Part shown: positions 17,215 to 26,567 of the stretch, piece by piece
Numbering within the stretch: position 1 is the first letter of the stretch
Layout of the letters: each line of letters begins with the position of its first letter
From: Primorskyibacter sedentarius
GTDB taxonomy: Bacteria; Pseudomonadota; Alphaproteobacteria; Rhodobacterales; Rhodobacteraceae
Length of the DNA stretch: 64,000 nt
Assembly: GCF_004342065.1 (NCBI RefSeq)
Contig: NZ_SLZU01000001.1
Span: 434,001 to 498,000, forward strand
Reading direction: 5' to 3'
Position numbers and translations under genes: made by a program
The notes under the pieces: model-generated
What the model was told of the DNA's origin: nothing
The model's database searches: none
What the model saw: the letters and a program-made list of their open reading frames with translations, nothing else

Positions 17215-17760
17215 TCAAAGCTCTTCTCCCGTTCCCTCCACAAGAAAGCGACGCTCTGTCAGCCAGGGGTTCATCGCCAGCGCCTGCCGCAGCACGATCT
17301 GCGCCTCTTCATCGCGCTGCAAGCCGATCAGGGTCAGCGCCTTGCCAGCCAAAGCCGCAACATGATGGGGCGACCGTTCCAGCGTCCGGTCAAGGTCGAT
17401 CAGCGCGAGTTCGTAATCCTGACGGATGAAATTGACGAAGGCACGCTGGTTGTAGCCTTCAGCGTAATCAGGGCAATAGTCGATCAGGCGGTCGAAATCC
17501 GTCCGGGCGCCCAACAGGTCGAAGGCGCGCCGCTTGCGCAAACCAGCATCAAGGATCTCTTGCGCGGGTTCATCCGGGGCATCGGCCCAAAGTTCCCACA
17601 TCTGGTTGGAGATCAGCCGTCCGGCCATTTCGGTGGGCGCTTGCTGCGCCTCTGCGATCAGCTGGGTCAAACGCTCCGTATGATCGGGGGCGGGCGGGCA
17701 GTCTTGCGCCAGCACGGGCGTGGCGGCAAGGCCGATGGCAATCAGGCTGGCACGTATCAT
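17215..17760 (-). CDS. Exported tetratricopeptide-repeat protein
   Basis: A 181-residue protein with signal peptide (MIRASLIAIGLAATPVLAQ, likely cleavage at VLA-Q) followed by helical TPR-like units from about residue 60 on. The clearest are YAEGYNQRAFVNFIRQDYELALIDLDRTLERSP and the following HVAALAGKALTLIGLQRDEEAQ unit. Two cysteines (DCPP near the mature N-terminus and YCPD in the centre) could form a disulfide in the periplasm. TPR proteins act as protein-interaction scaffolds; the partner is unknown. It lies between tRNA-Leu and the put genes without obvious functional link, with its start 30 bases from the end of putR on the same strand, so it may be the second gene of a putR transcript. 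Confidence 0.8.
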   Translation of the reverse strand: MIRASLIAIGLAATPVLAQDCPPAPDHTERLTQLIAEAQQAPTEMAGRLISNQMWELWADAPDEPAQEILDAGLRKRRAFDLLGARTDFDRLIDYCPDYAEGYNQRAFVNFIRQDYELALIDLDRTLERSPHHVAALAGKALTLIGLQRDEEAQIVLRQALAMNPWLTERRFLVEGTGEEL

Positions 17761-17790
17761 GTGTTTATCCTGCGTGCGCAGACCGATGCG

Positions 17791-18267
17791 TCAAGTCACA
17801 TCGCCGAGATCACCTTCCTTCACCGACTGCATCGCAACATAGGTTGAGGTGGAAGAGATGTGCGGCAGGGTAGAGATCTTTTCGGCCAGAACACGCCGGT
17901 ACGTCCGCATATCCTGCACCCGCACCTTCAGCAGATAGTCGAAATTCCCCGCGATCAGATGCGCCTGTTCGATTTCCGGAATACGGGCCACGGCGGCATT
18001 GAATGCCGCAAGGGCTGCCTCGCGCGTGTCCGTCAGGCGCACCTCGACAAAAGCGACGTGATCAAGGCCAAGCCGGATCGGGTCCAGGATCGCCCTATAG
18101 CCCAGGATGAACCCTTCCGCTTCCAGCCGTCTCAGCCTTGCCTGCGTGGGGCTTTTGGACAGCCCGACCCTGCGCGCCAGATCAGTCACGGTGATGCGGC
18201 CATCCGCGGCCATGGCAGACAGAATCGCCCGGTCGAAACGATCCAGAGAAGAGAAGTCATTTTGCAT
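17791..18267 (-). CDS. putR: Lrp/AsnC-family regulator of proline catabolism
   Basis: A 158-residue Lrp-type regulator: N-terminal winged helix-turn-helix (SSLDRFDRAILSAMAADGRITVTDLARRVGLSKSPTQARLRRL) and C-terminal RAM ligand-binding domain with the QAHLIAGNFDYLLKVRV signature. It is transcribed divergently from putA across a 105-base gap. In Rhodobacter capsulatus and related bacteria the Lrp-like PutR next to putA activates it in response to proline (known), so the same role is inferred here. ATG 18267 is preceded by a purine-rich segment (GGGGGATTGCG). Confidence 0.87.
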   Translation of the reverse strand: MQNDFSSLDRFDRAILSAMAADGRITVTDLARRVGLSKSPTQARLRRLEAEGFILGYRAILDPIRLGLDHVAFVEVRLTDTREAALAAFNAAVARIPEIEQAHLIAGNFDYLLKVRVQDMRTYRRVLAEKISTLPHISSTSTYVAMQSVKEGDLGDVT

Positions 18268-18372
18268 CGCAATCCCCCCAAAAATCGACCCGAACGACCT
18301 GCCAAAGAACGAAATCCGGGCGTACTGACCTGCAGCTCTTGTCTATGCTATTCCAAAAGAACGGAGACCTCC

Positions 18373-21300
18373 ATGCAAAACCTGTTTGACCTGCGTCACG
18401 CCGTCGACGCCGCGACCTACACTGATAGTCTTGCCGCGCTCCGCAATGGTGGCGCGGATACGGCCTTTCCTATCGAGACGCGCCAGCGCATCAGCGCCCG
18501 CGCAGCCGAGCTGGTGCGGAAGATCCGCGGGCATGCACGCCCCGGCCTGATGGAGGTCTTCCTAGCAGAATATGGTCTTTCCACCGACGAGGGCATCGCG
18601 CTGATGTGTCTGGCAGAGGCACTGCTGCGTGTGCCGGATGCCGCCACGATCGATGCGCTGATCGAAGACAAGATCGCGCCGTCGAACTGGTCGAAACATG
18701 CAGGCCATTCAACTTCTCCTCTGGTCAACGCGTCCACCTGGGCGCTGATGCTGACCGGCAAGGTTCTCAGGGACCAGCAGCCGGGGCCTGCCGCCCATCT
18801 GCGCGGCGCGATCAAGCGTCTGGGGGAGCCTGTCATCCGCACCGCCGTGGGCCGCGCGATGAAGGAAATGGGCGCGCAATTCGTGTTGGGCGAAAGCATC
18901 TCCAGCGCCATGACCCGCGCCGCCAAGATGGAGGCCAAGGGCTATACCTACAGCTATGACATGCTGGGCGAGGCCGCGCGCGCCGAAAGCGACGCGCGCC
19001 GCTACCAGCTGTCCTACAGCCGCGCCATCGCCGCGATTTCCGAGGCGGCCAATGCCAAAGACATCCGCGAGAACCCCGGCATTTCGGTCAAGCTGTCGGC
19101 GCTCTACCCGCGGTACGAAGAGGCGCAGCGCGAGGCGGTGATGACCTATCTCGTGCCACGCCTGCGCACGCTCGCCGGGCTGGCGCGGACCGCCAATATC
19201 GGGCTGAACATCGACGCAGAGGAAGCGGACCGGCTGTCAATCTCGCTCGACGTGATCGAACGCGTACTGGAAGACCCCTCGCTGGAAGGCTGGGACGGGT
19301 TCGGCGTTGTCGTGCAGGCTTATGGCCACCGCGCAGGGCCTGTCATCGACTGGCTCTATGCGCTGGCAGAGCGGCTGGATCGCCGTATCATGGTGCGTCT
19401 GGTCAAGGGCGCCTATTGGGATACCGAGATCAAGGCCGCGCAGGTCGCGGGGCTGGACGCCTACCCGGTTCACACCACCAAATCCGCGACGGATGTGAAC
19501 TATATCCTGAACGCCCGGAAGCTCTTGGGCATGACCGACCGAATTTACCCACAATTCGCCACACATAACGCGCATACGACCGCGGCCGTGCTGGATATGG
19601 CGACGGACAAGTCGGTATTTGAATTCCAGCGCCTGCACGGCATGGGCGAGGCACTGCACGACATCCTGCACGAGGGCGAAGGCACGCGGTGCCGCATCTA
19701 TGCGCCCGTCGGCGCGCATCGCGATCTGCTGGCCTATCTCGTGCGGCGCTTGCTGGAAAACGGGGCGAACAGCTCTTTCGTGAACCAGATCGTGGACGAG
19801 GACGTGCCGCCCGAAGAGGTCGCCCGCGATCCGTTCGAAGAGTTCACGGCCGCCTCCACCCTGCCGAAAGGGACGGACCTGTTCCTGCCGGAACGCCGCA
19901 ATTCGCGCGGCTGGGATCTGGCGCATCGCCCGACGCTTGCGGCGGTGGAACTGGCGCGCGCGCCTTTCGTGCAGACAGAATGGACAGCGGGGCCGGTGCT
20001 GGCCACCGAGGCCCCCGTGGCCGCATCCCACACCGTGACCAACCCTGCCAATCCCGAAGAAATAGTGGGCGAGGTCACTTTCGCCACAGCTGACACCGTC
20101 GCTGCAGCCGTTGCTGCCGCGCAAGCATGGGATGCCGATGCGGCAGAGCGTCGTCGCATCCTCAACGCCGCTGCGGATCTTTACGAGGAAAATTTCGGCG
20201 AAATCTTTGCGCTGCTGGCCCGCGAGGCGGGGAAATCCGTGCCCGATGCCGTCGCCGAGCTGCGCGAGGCGGTCGATTTCCTGCGCTATTACGCATCGCG
20301 CGCTGATGCAACGCCGCCGCAGGGCCGGTTCGCCTGTATCTCGCCCTGGAACTTCCCGCTGGCGATCTTTACCGGGCAGATATCCGCAGCGCTTGCCGCA
20401 GGCAATGCCGTGCTGGCCAAACCGGCAGAGCAGACCTCTTTGATCTCGGCCCGCGCCGTGGCCTTGCTGCATGAGGCAGGCGTGCCGCGCGCCGCATTGC
20501 AATTGCTGCCGGGCGAAGGTGACGTGGGCGCGGCCCTGACCTCCAACCCCGGCATCGATGGCGTGGCCTTTACCGGCTCGACAGAGACCGCGCAGCTTAT
20601 CCACCGCGCGATGGCCGAAAACCTTGCCCCCGGCGCGCCGCTTATTGCCGAAACAGGCGGGCTGAACGCGATGATTGTCGACAGCACCGCCCTGCCCGAA
20701 CAGGCCGTGGATGCCATTGTCGAAAGCGCATTCCAGTCCGCGGGACAGCGATGCTCTGCGCTGCGGTGCCTTTACGTGCAAGAGGACATCGCCGAGAGCT
20801 TCACCGAGATGCTGACCGGCGCGATGGACGCGTTGAGACTGGGCGCGCCCTGGAACCTGTCCACGGATGTGGGCCCGGTCATTGATGACGAGGCCCGCCA
20901 GGGCATTGCCAGCTACATCGAGGCCGCACGGGCCGGGGGCCGCCTCATCAAGGAACTGCCAACCCCGGGGCGCGGTCATTTCGTGCCGCCCGTCCTGATC
21001 CGCGTGAACGGCATCGCCGAGATGGAGCGCGAGATCTTCGGCCCGGTCCTGCATATCGCCACCTTCAAATCCAGCGAACTGGATGCCGTGGTGGATGCGA
21101 TCAACGCCACTGGCTACGGGCTGACCTTCGGGCTGCAAACCCGGATCGACGACCGCGTGCAGCATGTCACCGATCGCATCCACGCGGGCAATGTCTATGT
21201 GAACCGCAACCAGATCGGCGCCATCGTCGGCAGCCAGCCCTTTGGTGGCGAAGGCATGTCAGGAACCGGGCCAAAGGCGGGCGGACCAAACTATCTGCCG

Positions 21301-21795
21301 CGTTTCCAGCGCCATGATGCAGACAATGCAGCAGGCGCGTGGGACAAACCCGCCGATGCCGCGCAATTGCAACGCCAGATAAACGCCACGCCCGTCCCGC
21401 AGGAACGACGCGAAGTCAGCCTGCCCGGACCAACCGGGGAACTGAACCGGCTGTCCAGCATCGCCCGCCCGCCCCTCCTGTGCCTTGGGCCGGGCAAAGA
21501 GGCGGCAGAAGCACAGGCCGCGCTGGTTCGTGCAGGCGGCGGCGTTGCGGCGACACCTCCGGGATTGCTGGATCCGCAAGCGTTCGCAAGCCTTACTGGC
21601 CATTCGGGTGCAATCTGGTGGGGGGATGAGGATCAGGCCCGCGCCTATCGCCGCGCCCTGGCGCAAAGCAACGGACCGATCCTGCCGCTGATCACCGGCG
21701 CGCCGGACGAGGCGCATCTGCGACATGAGCGTCACCTGTGTGTCGATACGACAGCAGCAGGCGGGAACACCGCCCTTCTGGCCGGGAACGCTTGA
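18373..21795 (+). CDS. putA: Bifunctional proline dehydrogenase / P5C dehydrogenase
   Basis: A 1140-residue enzyme oxidising proline to glutamate. The FAD-dependent proline dehydrogenase barrel covers about residues 60-480, with VRLVKGAYWDTE, the FATHNAHT strand and RRLLENGANSSFVNQ. The NAD-dependent P5C dehydrogenase covers about 530-960, with ISPWNFPLAIFTGQ, AFTGSTETAQ, and catalytic C794 in SAGQRCSALR. A C-terminal domain with weak ALDH-like character fills the rest, as in other long-form PutA proteins lacking an N-terminal ribbon-helix-helix, so this PutA should not act as a repressor. ATG 18373 follows GGAGACCTCC; the longer open frame upstream overlaps putR and is spurious. Divergent putR fits proline-induced activation. 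A perfect hairpin follows the stop. Confidence 0.95.
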   Translation: MQNLFDLRHAVDAATYTDSLAALRNGGADTAFPIETRQRISARAAELVRKIRGHARPGLMEVFLAEYGLSTDEGIALMCLAEALLRVPDAATIDALIEDKIAPSNWSKHAGHSTSPLVNASTWALMLTGKVLRDQQPGPAAHLRGAIKRLGEPVIRTAVGRAMKEMGAQFVLGESISSAMTRAAKMEAKGYTYSYDMLGEAARAESDARRYQLSYSRAIAAISEAANAKDIRENPGISVKLSALYPRYEEAQREAVMTYLVPRLRTLAGLARTANIGLNIDAEEADRLSISLDVIERVLEDPSLEGWDGFGVVVQAYGHRAGPVIDWLYALAERLDRRIMVRLVKGAYWDTEIKAAQVAGLDAYPVHTTKSATDVNYILNARKLLGMTDRIYPQFATHNAHTTAAVLDMATDKSVFEFQRLHGMGEALHDILHEGEGTRCRIYAPVGAHRDLLAYLVRRLLENGANSSFVNQIVDEDVPPEEVARDPFEEFTAASTLPKGTDLFLPERRNSRGWDLAHRPTLAAVELARAPFVQTEWTAGPVLATEAPVAASHTVTNPANPEEIVGEVTFATADTVAAAVAAAQAWDADAAERRRILNAAADLYEENFGEIFALLAREAGKSVPDAVAELREAVDFLRYYASRADATPPQGRFACISPWNFPLAIFTGQISAALAAGNAVLAKPAEQTSLISARAVALLHEAGVPRAALQLLPGEGDVGAALTSNPGIDGVAFTGSTETAQLIHRAMAENLAPGAPLIAETGGLNAMIVDSTALPEQAVDAIVESAFQSAGQRCSALRCLYVQEDIAESFTEMLTGAMDALRLGAPWNLSTDVGPVIDDEARQGIASYIEAARAGGRLIKELPTPGRGHFVPPVLIRVNGIAEMEREIFGPVLHIATFKSSELDAVVDAINATGYGLTFGLQTRIDDRVQHVTDRIHAGNVYVNRNQIGAIVGSQPFGGEGMSGTGPKAGGPNYLPRFQRHDADNAAGAWDKPADAAQLQRQINATPVPQERREVSLPGPTGELNRLSSIARPPLLCLGPGKEAAEAQAALVRAGGGVAATPPGLLDPQAFASLTGHSGAIWWGDEDQARAYRRALAQSNGPILPLITGAPDEAHLRHERHLCVDTTAAGGNTALLAGNA

Positions 21796-21804
21796 CCTGA
21801 GACC

Positions 21805-21832
21805 AACATGGCCGCAGCTTAGCGGCCATGTT
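21805..21832 (+). terminator. Hairpin after putA that contains the rhomboid start codon
   Basis: A perfect 11-bp stem AACATGGCCGC / GCGGCCATGTT with a 6-base loop (AGCTTA). It lies 10 bases after the putA stop, and its 3' arm contains the ATG (21828-21830) of the next gene. Only three T residues follow. It may act as partial terminator or as a structure that sequesters the start codon. Confidence 0.55.
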
Positions 21833-22574
21833 TCCAATCCGAGATCACAACCCCTCTGGCCGTACGCCCTTTGTCACCTATGCGCTGATCGCGATCAATG
21901 TCGTGGTCTTCGTCAGCTATTGGGGATCGTTGGGGGACGTCCGCATGATGGGCCAGTTCTACTGGGACTGGGCCATGGTGCCTGCCCGCATCAATGCAGG
22001 CGAAGGCTACACCGGCATCTTCACCTCGATGTTCCTGCATGGCGGGATCATGCACCTCGTCGGCAACATGCTGTTTCTCTACATTTTCGGCGACAATCTG
22101 GAGGATGAGATGGGCCACCTGCCCTATCTCGGATTCTACCTTGCCTCCGGGGTCGCTGCCGGCCTCACGCATTATCTCTCTGCGCCGCTGAGCCAGGTGC
22201 CAACCGTTGGCGCATCGGGCGCCATCGCGGGCGTGATGGGTGGCTATCTTTTGCTCTATCCCAAGGCGCGGGTGGATGTTCTGGTGATCTTCATCATCTT
22301 TTTCCGCATCTTCCCAATACCGGCTTGGATCACGCTGGGCCTTTGGTTTGCTTTGCAGATGTTCGGCGGTTTCGGAAGCCCCGCGGATGAAGGCGGCGTG
22401 GCCTATTGGGCGCATGCGGGTGGGTTTGTCGCCGGGATATTGCTGGCGATGCCCCTTTGGATGGCGCGCGGCGGTCCGGCCTTCTGGAACCGCAATCACG
22501 GCCATCCGCCCCATCCTGAAACGCGCTACGCCCTGTCGCGCACATCCATTCCGAAAGTTCGGAGACGCAGATGA
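21828..22574 (+). CDS. Rhomboid-family intramembrane serine protease
   Basis: A 248-residue integral membrane protease with about six transmembrane segments. The catalytic serine S130 is in VGASGAIAGVMGGY and the catalytic histidine H196 in YWAHAGGFVAG; HLVGN (N80) matches the oxyanion-side asparagine. The start MFPIRDHNPSGRTP is typical of the alphaproteobacterial branch. The C-terminal tail after residue 215 is cytoplasmic, polar and basic. The start codon lies in the 3' arm of a perfect hairpin and there is no strong ribosome site, so translation may depend on coupling with putA or on melting of the structure. The stop overlaps the GFA-family gene by 4 bases. Substrates are unknown. Confidence 0.9.
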   Translation: MFPIRDHNPSGRTPFVTYALIAINVVVFVSYWGSLGDVRMMGQFYWDWAMVPARINAGEGYTGIFTSMFLHGGIMHLVGNMLFLYIFGDNLEDEMGHLPYLGFYLASGVAAGLTHYLSAPLSQVPTVGASGAIAGVMGGYLLLYPKARVDVLVIFIIFFRIFPIPAWITLGLWFALQMFGGFGSPADEGGVAYWAHAGGFVAGILLAMPLWMARGGPAFWNRNHGHPPHPETRYALSRTSIPKVRRRR

Positions 22575-22945
22575 CCAACTATCGCCTGAGTTGCCATTGC
22601 GGTGCAGTAGAGCTGGACCTGTCGCTGCCAGAGGGCCTGTCGACCGCGCGGCGGTGCGACTGTTCCTTCTGTCGCAGGCGCGGGGCCGCCGCGGTAACGG
22701 CGCCATTGGACGGGTTGAAAGTGGTGCGCGGCGCAGAAAACCTGACGATGTACCAGTGGGGCACGAAAACGGCGCAACACTATTTCTGCAAGACCTGCGG
22801 GATCTATACCCATCATCGCCGCCGCTCGAACCCGAATGAATATGGCGTCAACCTTGGCGCGCTCGAAGGCGTCAATCTGCGCGATCTGGGCGAGATCGGC
22901 TGGGTGGACGGGGTGAACCACCCTTCGGACCGCAACCCCGGCTGA
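22571..22945 (+). CDS. GFA/CENP-V-domain zinc protein
   Basis: A 124-residue protein of the GFA fold. Zinc-binding cysteines are visible as C8/C10 (SCHCG), C29/C31/C34 (RCDCSFC) and C73/C76 (YFCKTCG), the standard pattern. Members were named after glutathione-dependent formaldehyde-activating enzyme, but for most of them the reaction is not established, and CENP-V-type relatives have other roles. It overlaps the rhomboid gene by 4 bases (ATGA), so the two are translated together, though a functional link between a membrane protease and a GFA protein is unclear. A short convergent gap separates it from the TRAP operon. Confidence 0.87.
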   Translation: MTNYRLSCHCGAVELDLSLPEGLSTARRCDCSFCRRRGAAAVTAPLDGLKVVRGAENLTMYQWGTKTAQHYFCKTCGIYTHHRRRSNPNEYGVNLGALEGVNLRDLGEIGWVDGVNHPSDRNPG

Positions 22946-22998
22946 AGCAAAACCCTTACGCGCGCGGTCATGCGGGCACCCGGGTACCACAAGCCGCC

Positions 22999-24693
22999 TT
23001 ACAAAGGCAGAACGCGGATGTTCAGCAGGGCAAGCCGCCGCTCTTCCAGGACCACCCGAAGCGCGTCTTCGATGGCGCCTGCGACCTCGTCGGGGTCCGT
23101 CACCTCTTGCGTCCACGCCCGGCTCGCCTTGGCTGTCTGAGTGAAATCCGGCACGGGCGAGAGGCTGGTCAGCGGCATGTTGTTGGCGCGCGCGGCGTGG
23201 CCTTCGGGGTAAAGCTGCGATACCGACTGCCGCACCGCCCCCCATTCGGCATTGTTCAGGATCACGATCAGGATCGGCAGGTCCAGCGCCTCGGCAATCT
23301 GATGGCAAACGGTGGGGTTGGCGAACATGTAGCTGCCATCGCCCAGCGTAGCGACGCAGATCCGGTCCGGATCGGCCAGCTGCGCACCAAGCGCTGCCGG
23401 GAAGGACCAGCCAAGCCCGCCCGAATGCGGTTCCTGAAACCAGTTGAGCCGCTCGCGGCAGGCCAGCGGCCCAAGCTGCGCACCCAGTTCAGAAAAGACG
23501 CTGAAACACTCCCCCTGCAACGCCTCCCCCAGCGCGTGGCTGACCTGCGCCTTGGTGATGCCCTTGGCCGTATCTGCAAGGGCGGCGGCGCGCTCGTCCG
23601 ACAGGCGCCTGGCAGAACCTTCGGCAAGGGACGCCCGCCGGGCCGATGCGCGCGCGTTCACCGGCAGGCCATCCACCGCCTGCATCAGCGCGGGCAGGAT
23701 CAGCGCAGTCTCTCCCTGTATGGTCACGTCAGAGCGGAACATGCGGACTGGAAAGCGGTCAAAAACCGGGTCAGGGCCGATATTGATCACCTTGGCACCC
23801 TCAGACAGCTTGTGCCTGTCGGGCCACCACGGGGCCAGCGAATTGATCACCAGCACCACATCGGCCTTTGCCAGCGCAGTACCGGGGTCTGCACCGATAT
23901 GGCAGGGGTGGTCGGTGGGCAGCGACAGATGCGTGGCCCACCACGACGCGACTGGCAGGCCGTGGCGTTCCACCCACGCGCCGAACGCCTCGAATACCGC
24001 ATCCGACCCGACACCGCGCTGAGAGATGATCAGCGGGTGTTCGGCCCCGGCAAGCAGCGCGACGGCCTCGGCAATCGCCGAAGGATCGCCCGCGCCCAGT
24101 GACGGGCGGATCGTGGCGGGATCGGACAGGCTTGATGCCTCCACATCCTCGCACAGAACCTCGCGCGGAAGGGACAAATAGACCGGGCCTTTCGGCGTGG
24201 AATTGGCGATGGCATGCGCTCTGTCCAGCAGACCCGAGATTTGTTCGGGGTAGCGCAGCTCATAATCCCATTTTGATGCCTCGCGCACCAGCGCCGTCTG
24301 ATCACGCATCTCCTGCCCCCAGCCGATGGGGACGGTCCGGGCCCCGAAGCGGCCCGCCTCTGTTACCGGGGTGCGGCCGGACATCATCAGCACGGGGATA
24401 TTCTCACACGCCGCGTTGATGGCGCCAATGGCCCCATTGGCCAGCCCGACATTTGTGTGCATCATCACCGCCTGCGGGCGTCCTGAGATCAGGTAATAGC
24501 CATGCGCCATGCCCATCGCCGCGTGTTCATGCGGGATGACGACGGCGCACGGCAGATCCTCGCCATTGGCGGCAGCCTCTGCCAGACCTTCGATGATCGG
24601 CGGGAAATCCGTGCCGGAATTGGCAAAGACGTAATCCACCCCAAGTGCCTTCAGCCGGGGAAAGATCGCACCGCCCGCGGTCATTCGGGACAT
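22999..24693 (-). CDS. Thiamine-diphosphate-requiring enzyme (acetolactate synthase/benzoylformate decarboxylase-like)
   Basis: A 564-residue ThDP enzyme with the three usual domains. The N-terminal PYR domain has the catalytic-type glutamate in IPHEHAAMGMAHGY (near residue 54), the central domain is about 190-330, and the C-terminal PP domain has the diphosphate-binding GDGSYMFANP motif. The start NSGTDFPPIIEGL marks a subgroup annotated only as thiamine pyrophosphate-requiring enzyme; it is not a housekeeping IlvB and no small subunit is adjacent. It is the last gene of the TRAP operon, 2 bases after the large-permease stop, and ATG 24693 has GGGAGGAT at the right distance. It probably decarboxylates or ligates the 2-oxo acid brought in by the transporter (inference). 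A longer frame to 25713 overlaps the permease and is spurious. Confidence 0.85.
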   Translation of the reverse strand: MSRMTAGGAIFPRLKALGVDYVFANSGTDFPPIIEGLAEAAANGEDLPCAVVIPHEHAAMGMAHGYYLISGRPQAVMMHTNVGLANGAIGAINAACENIPVLMMSGRTPVTEAGRFGARTVPIGWGQEMRDQTALVREASKWDYELRYPEQISGLLDRAHAIANSTPKGPVYLSLPREVLCEDVEASSLSDPATIRPSLGAGDPSAIAEAVALLAGAEHPLIISQRGVGSDAVFEAFGAWVERHGLPVASWWATHLSLPTDHPCHIGADPGTALAKADVVLVINSLAPWWPDRHKLSEGAKVINIGPDPVFDRFPVRMFRSDVTIQGETALILPALMQAVDGLPVNARASARRASLAEGSARRLSDERAAALADTAKGITKAQVSHALGEALQGECFSVFSELGAQLGPLACRERLNWFQEPHSGGLGWSFPAALGAQLADPDRICVATLGDGSYMFANPTVCHQIAEALDLPILIVILNNAEWGAVRQSVSQLYPEGHAARANNMPLTSLSPVPDFTQTAKASRAWTQEVTDPDEVAGAIEDALRVVLEERRLALLNIRVLPL

Positions 24694-24695
24694 CT

Positions 24696-26051
24696 CTATC
24701 CTCCCAGATATGTCGGCAGCCAGAGCGTCAGCGCCGGGAACGCCACGAGGACCGCCACGCGCAACATCTCTGCAACGAAAAATGGCATCACGCCGACGAA
24801 CGTCTCTCGCATCGGGACATCGCGCGCGATGGCGGAGATCACGAAGACGTTCATCCCCACAGGCGGCGTGATGAGGCCAAGCTCCACCACGATCAGCGCC
24901 AATATCCCGAACCAGACCTTGAGGTCCTCGGAGGTCATGCCAAAGCCTGCCTCCGCCGCCATGACGTAATCGCCGCCGTTGATCTCCACCAGCACGGGCC
25001 AGAAGAACGGGATGGCCAGCAGGATCATCGACAGGCTGTCCATCAGCATTCCCAGAAAGATCAGCGCCAGCAGCAGGATCACGAGGATCGTCATGGGTGC
25101 AAGGCCGGAATTTGCCATCCATTCTGCCACGGCCTGCGGGACACCGCCGCGCGACATGAAGATCTTCAGCATCTCCGCGCCCAGCAGGATCAGATAGATC
25201 ATGCCGGTGGTCTTGGCCGTCTCCAGCAGCGCATCGCGGGTCTCGCGCAGCTTGATGAAACCGCGCGCCGCACCGTAAAGCCAGACCAGCACGCAGCCCA
25301 CTGCCGCCGCGGGCGTGGGGTTGAAGAAACCGCCGTAAATTCCGCCGATTACCAGCCCGAAGACCAGCACCACCGGGATGACATCGACGAGCGACGAGAT
25401 GAACTCTGACCTGTCGGCCAGCTCGCCCGCCGGACCCGCGGTTGGATTGATGCGCACGTAGATGGCGATGGTGACAAGGAACAGCAGAACCGCGATGATA
25501 CCGGGGATCATCGCTGCCATGAACATGGTGACAATATTCGCCTCTACGATTACGGCGTAGATCACCAGCACCACAGAGGGCGGGATCAGGATGCCCAGCA
25601 CCCCGCCCGCGGCCAGCGTTCCGGTGCCAAGCGCGTTGGAATAGTTGTAGCGTTTCAGCTCTGGCAGGGCGACCTGCCCCATCGTTGAGGCCGTGGCCAG
25701 TGATGACCCGCAAACCGCGCCAAAGCCTGCGCAGGCGGCGATGGCGGCCATAGCCACCCCGCCGCGCATCCAGCCCAGCCAGACCGACGCGGCGCGAAAC
25801 AGCGCGCGGCTCAGCCCCGCCTTGGTCGAGAAGTTGCCCATCAGCACGAACATCGGTACGACCGACAGATCGTAGATGGAGAATTGCCCGTAAGCCAACG
25901 TCTTGAGCTGCGAGAAGAAGATCGACGGGCCGTTCAGGATGGTCACACCCACCCCGCCCACCAGGATCATCGAATAGGCGATCGGCATACGCAGGCCGAT
26001 CAGCAGGATCAAAACGCCAAGGCCAAGAAACCCGATCAGTAGTGCATCCAT
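24696..26051 (-). CDS. TRAP transporter large permease (DctM-type)
   Basis: A 451-residue inner-membrane protein with about twelve hydrophobic segments, the transport-channel subunit of a tripartite ATP-independent periplasmic transporter that uses a sodium or proton gradient. Family landmarks are the start LIGFLGLGVLILLIGLRMP, AACAGFGAVCGSSLATASTMG, GILIPPSVVLVIYAVI and the C-terminal GLITPPVGMNVFVISA repeat. It sits between the small permease (10-base gap) and the ThDP enzyme (2-base gap) in one operon transcribed leftwards. The start at 26051 fits the family; no alternative is better. Confidence 0.93.
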   Translation of the reverse strand: MDALLIGFLGLGVLILLIGLRMPIAYSMILVGGVGVTILNGPSIFFSQLKTLAYGQFSIYDLSVVPMFVLMGNFSTKAGLSRALFRAASVWLGWMRGGVAMAAIAACAGFGAVCGSSLATASTMGQVALPELKRYNYSNALGTGTLAAGGVLGILIPPSVVLVIYAVIVEANIVTMFMAAMIPGIIAVLLFLVTIAIYVRINPTAGPAGELADRSEFISSLVDVIPVVLVFGLVIGGIYGGFFNPTPAAAVGCVLVWLYGAARGFIKLRETRDALLETAKTTGMIYLILLGAEMLKIFMSRGGVPQAVAEWMANSGLAPMTILVILLLALIFLGMLMDSLSMILLAIPFFWPVLVEINGGDYVMAAEAGFGMTSEDLKVWFGILALIVVELGLITPPVGMNVFVISAIARDVPMRETFVGVMPFFVAEMLRVAVLVAFPALTLWLPTYLGG

Positions 26052-26061
26052 GTCGGCGCTT

Positions 26062-26562
26062 TCACAGTTGCCGCGCCGAATGCGCGAGGGTCATGATCGA
26101 GGCTACCGCCAACAGCGCCAGCGAGATGAGGATCGGGATGAAGGCCAGCCAATGCGGGAATTGCAGGATGGCCGTTGTGTATTCGTAGTTCTTCTGGTCG
26201 AGCATCCCGGCATACATCCGCCACAGCAGAAGGCCGGAAAATGCCAGCGCCACCAGTGAGGCCGCCAGAGAGAAGATCGCCAGCCAGAACGGGCTCGCCC
26301 CGCTGGTGAAGATGTCGGCGGTCACGTTTGCACCCGACAGCTGACAATAGGGAAGAAAGGCAAAGGCGGCGATGCAGATGCCGATCTCTGTCATCTCGAA
26401 ATCACCGGGAAACGGCTTGCCGAACTGGTTGCCGATCACCGACCAGGTGTTCATCAGCACGACCGCCAGCAGGACCAGACCGCCCAGCAGCGCCCAGCCC
26501 GTGATGACACGTGAAACGAGGCCCGAAGGCCCCGTTCCGTGTACGCTTTGCACGTCAGCCAT
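26062..26562 (-). CDS. TRAP transporter small permease (DctQ-type)
   Basis: A 166-residue membrane protein with four predicted transmembrane helices, the small subunit that pairs with the large permease. Typical features are LLAVVLMNTWSVIGNQFGKPFPGDFEMTE after the first helix, with the amphipathic FPGDFEMTE segment conserved in DctQ proteins, and PYCQLSGANVTADIF. The gene lies 5 bases after the stop of the binding-protein gene. Function follows from the family and the operon; the substrate is not readable here. Confidence 0.9.
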   Translation of the reverse strand: MADVQSVHGTGPSGLVSRVITGWALLGGLVLLAVVLMNTWSVIGNQFGKPFPGDFEMTEIGICIAAFAFLPYCQLSGANVTADIFTSGASPFWLAIFSLAASLVALAFSGLLLWRMYAGMLDQKNYEYTTAILQFPHWLAFIPILISLALLAVASIMTLAHSARQL

Positions 26563-26567
26563 GCAGG

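Noticed and set aside
17860-18372. Upstream extension of putA
   Set aside because: It overlaps the antisense of putR and reads as non-coding; the ATG at 18373 has a ribosome site and a normal PutA N-terminus.
19237-21183. 648-codon minus-strand frame opposite putA
   Set aside because: Shadow of putA with His/Arg/Gly-rich translation and no motifs.
24694-25713. N-terminal extension of the ThDP enzyme by 340 codons
   Set aside because: It overlaps the TRAP permease in another frame; the ThDP domain begins exactly at the ATG 24693 with a good ribosome site.
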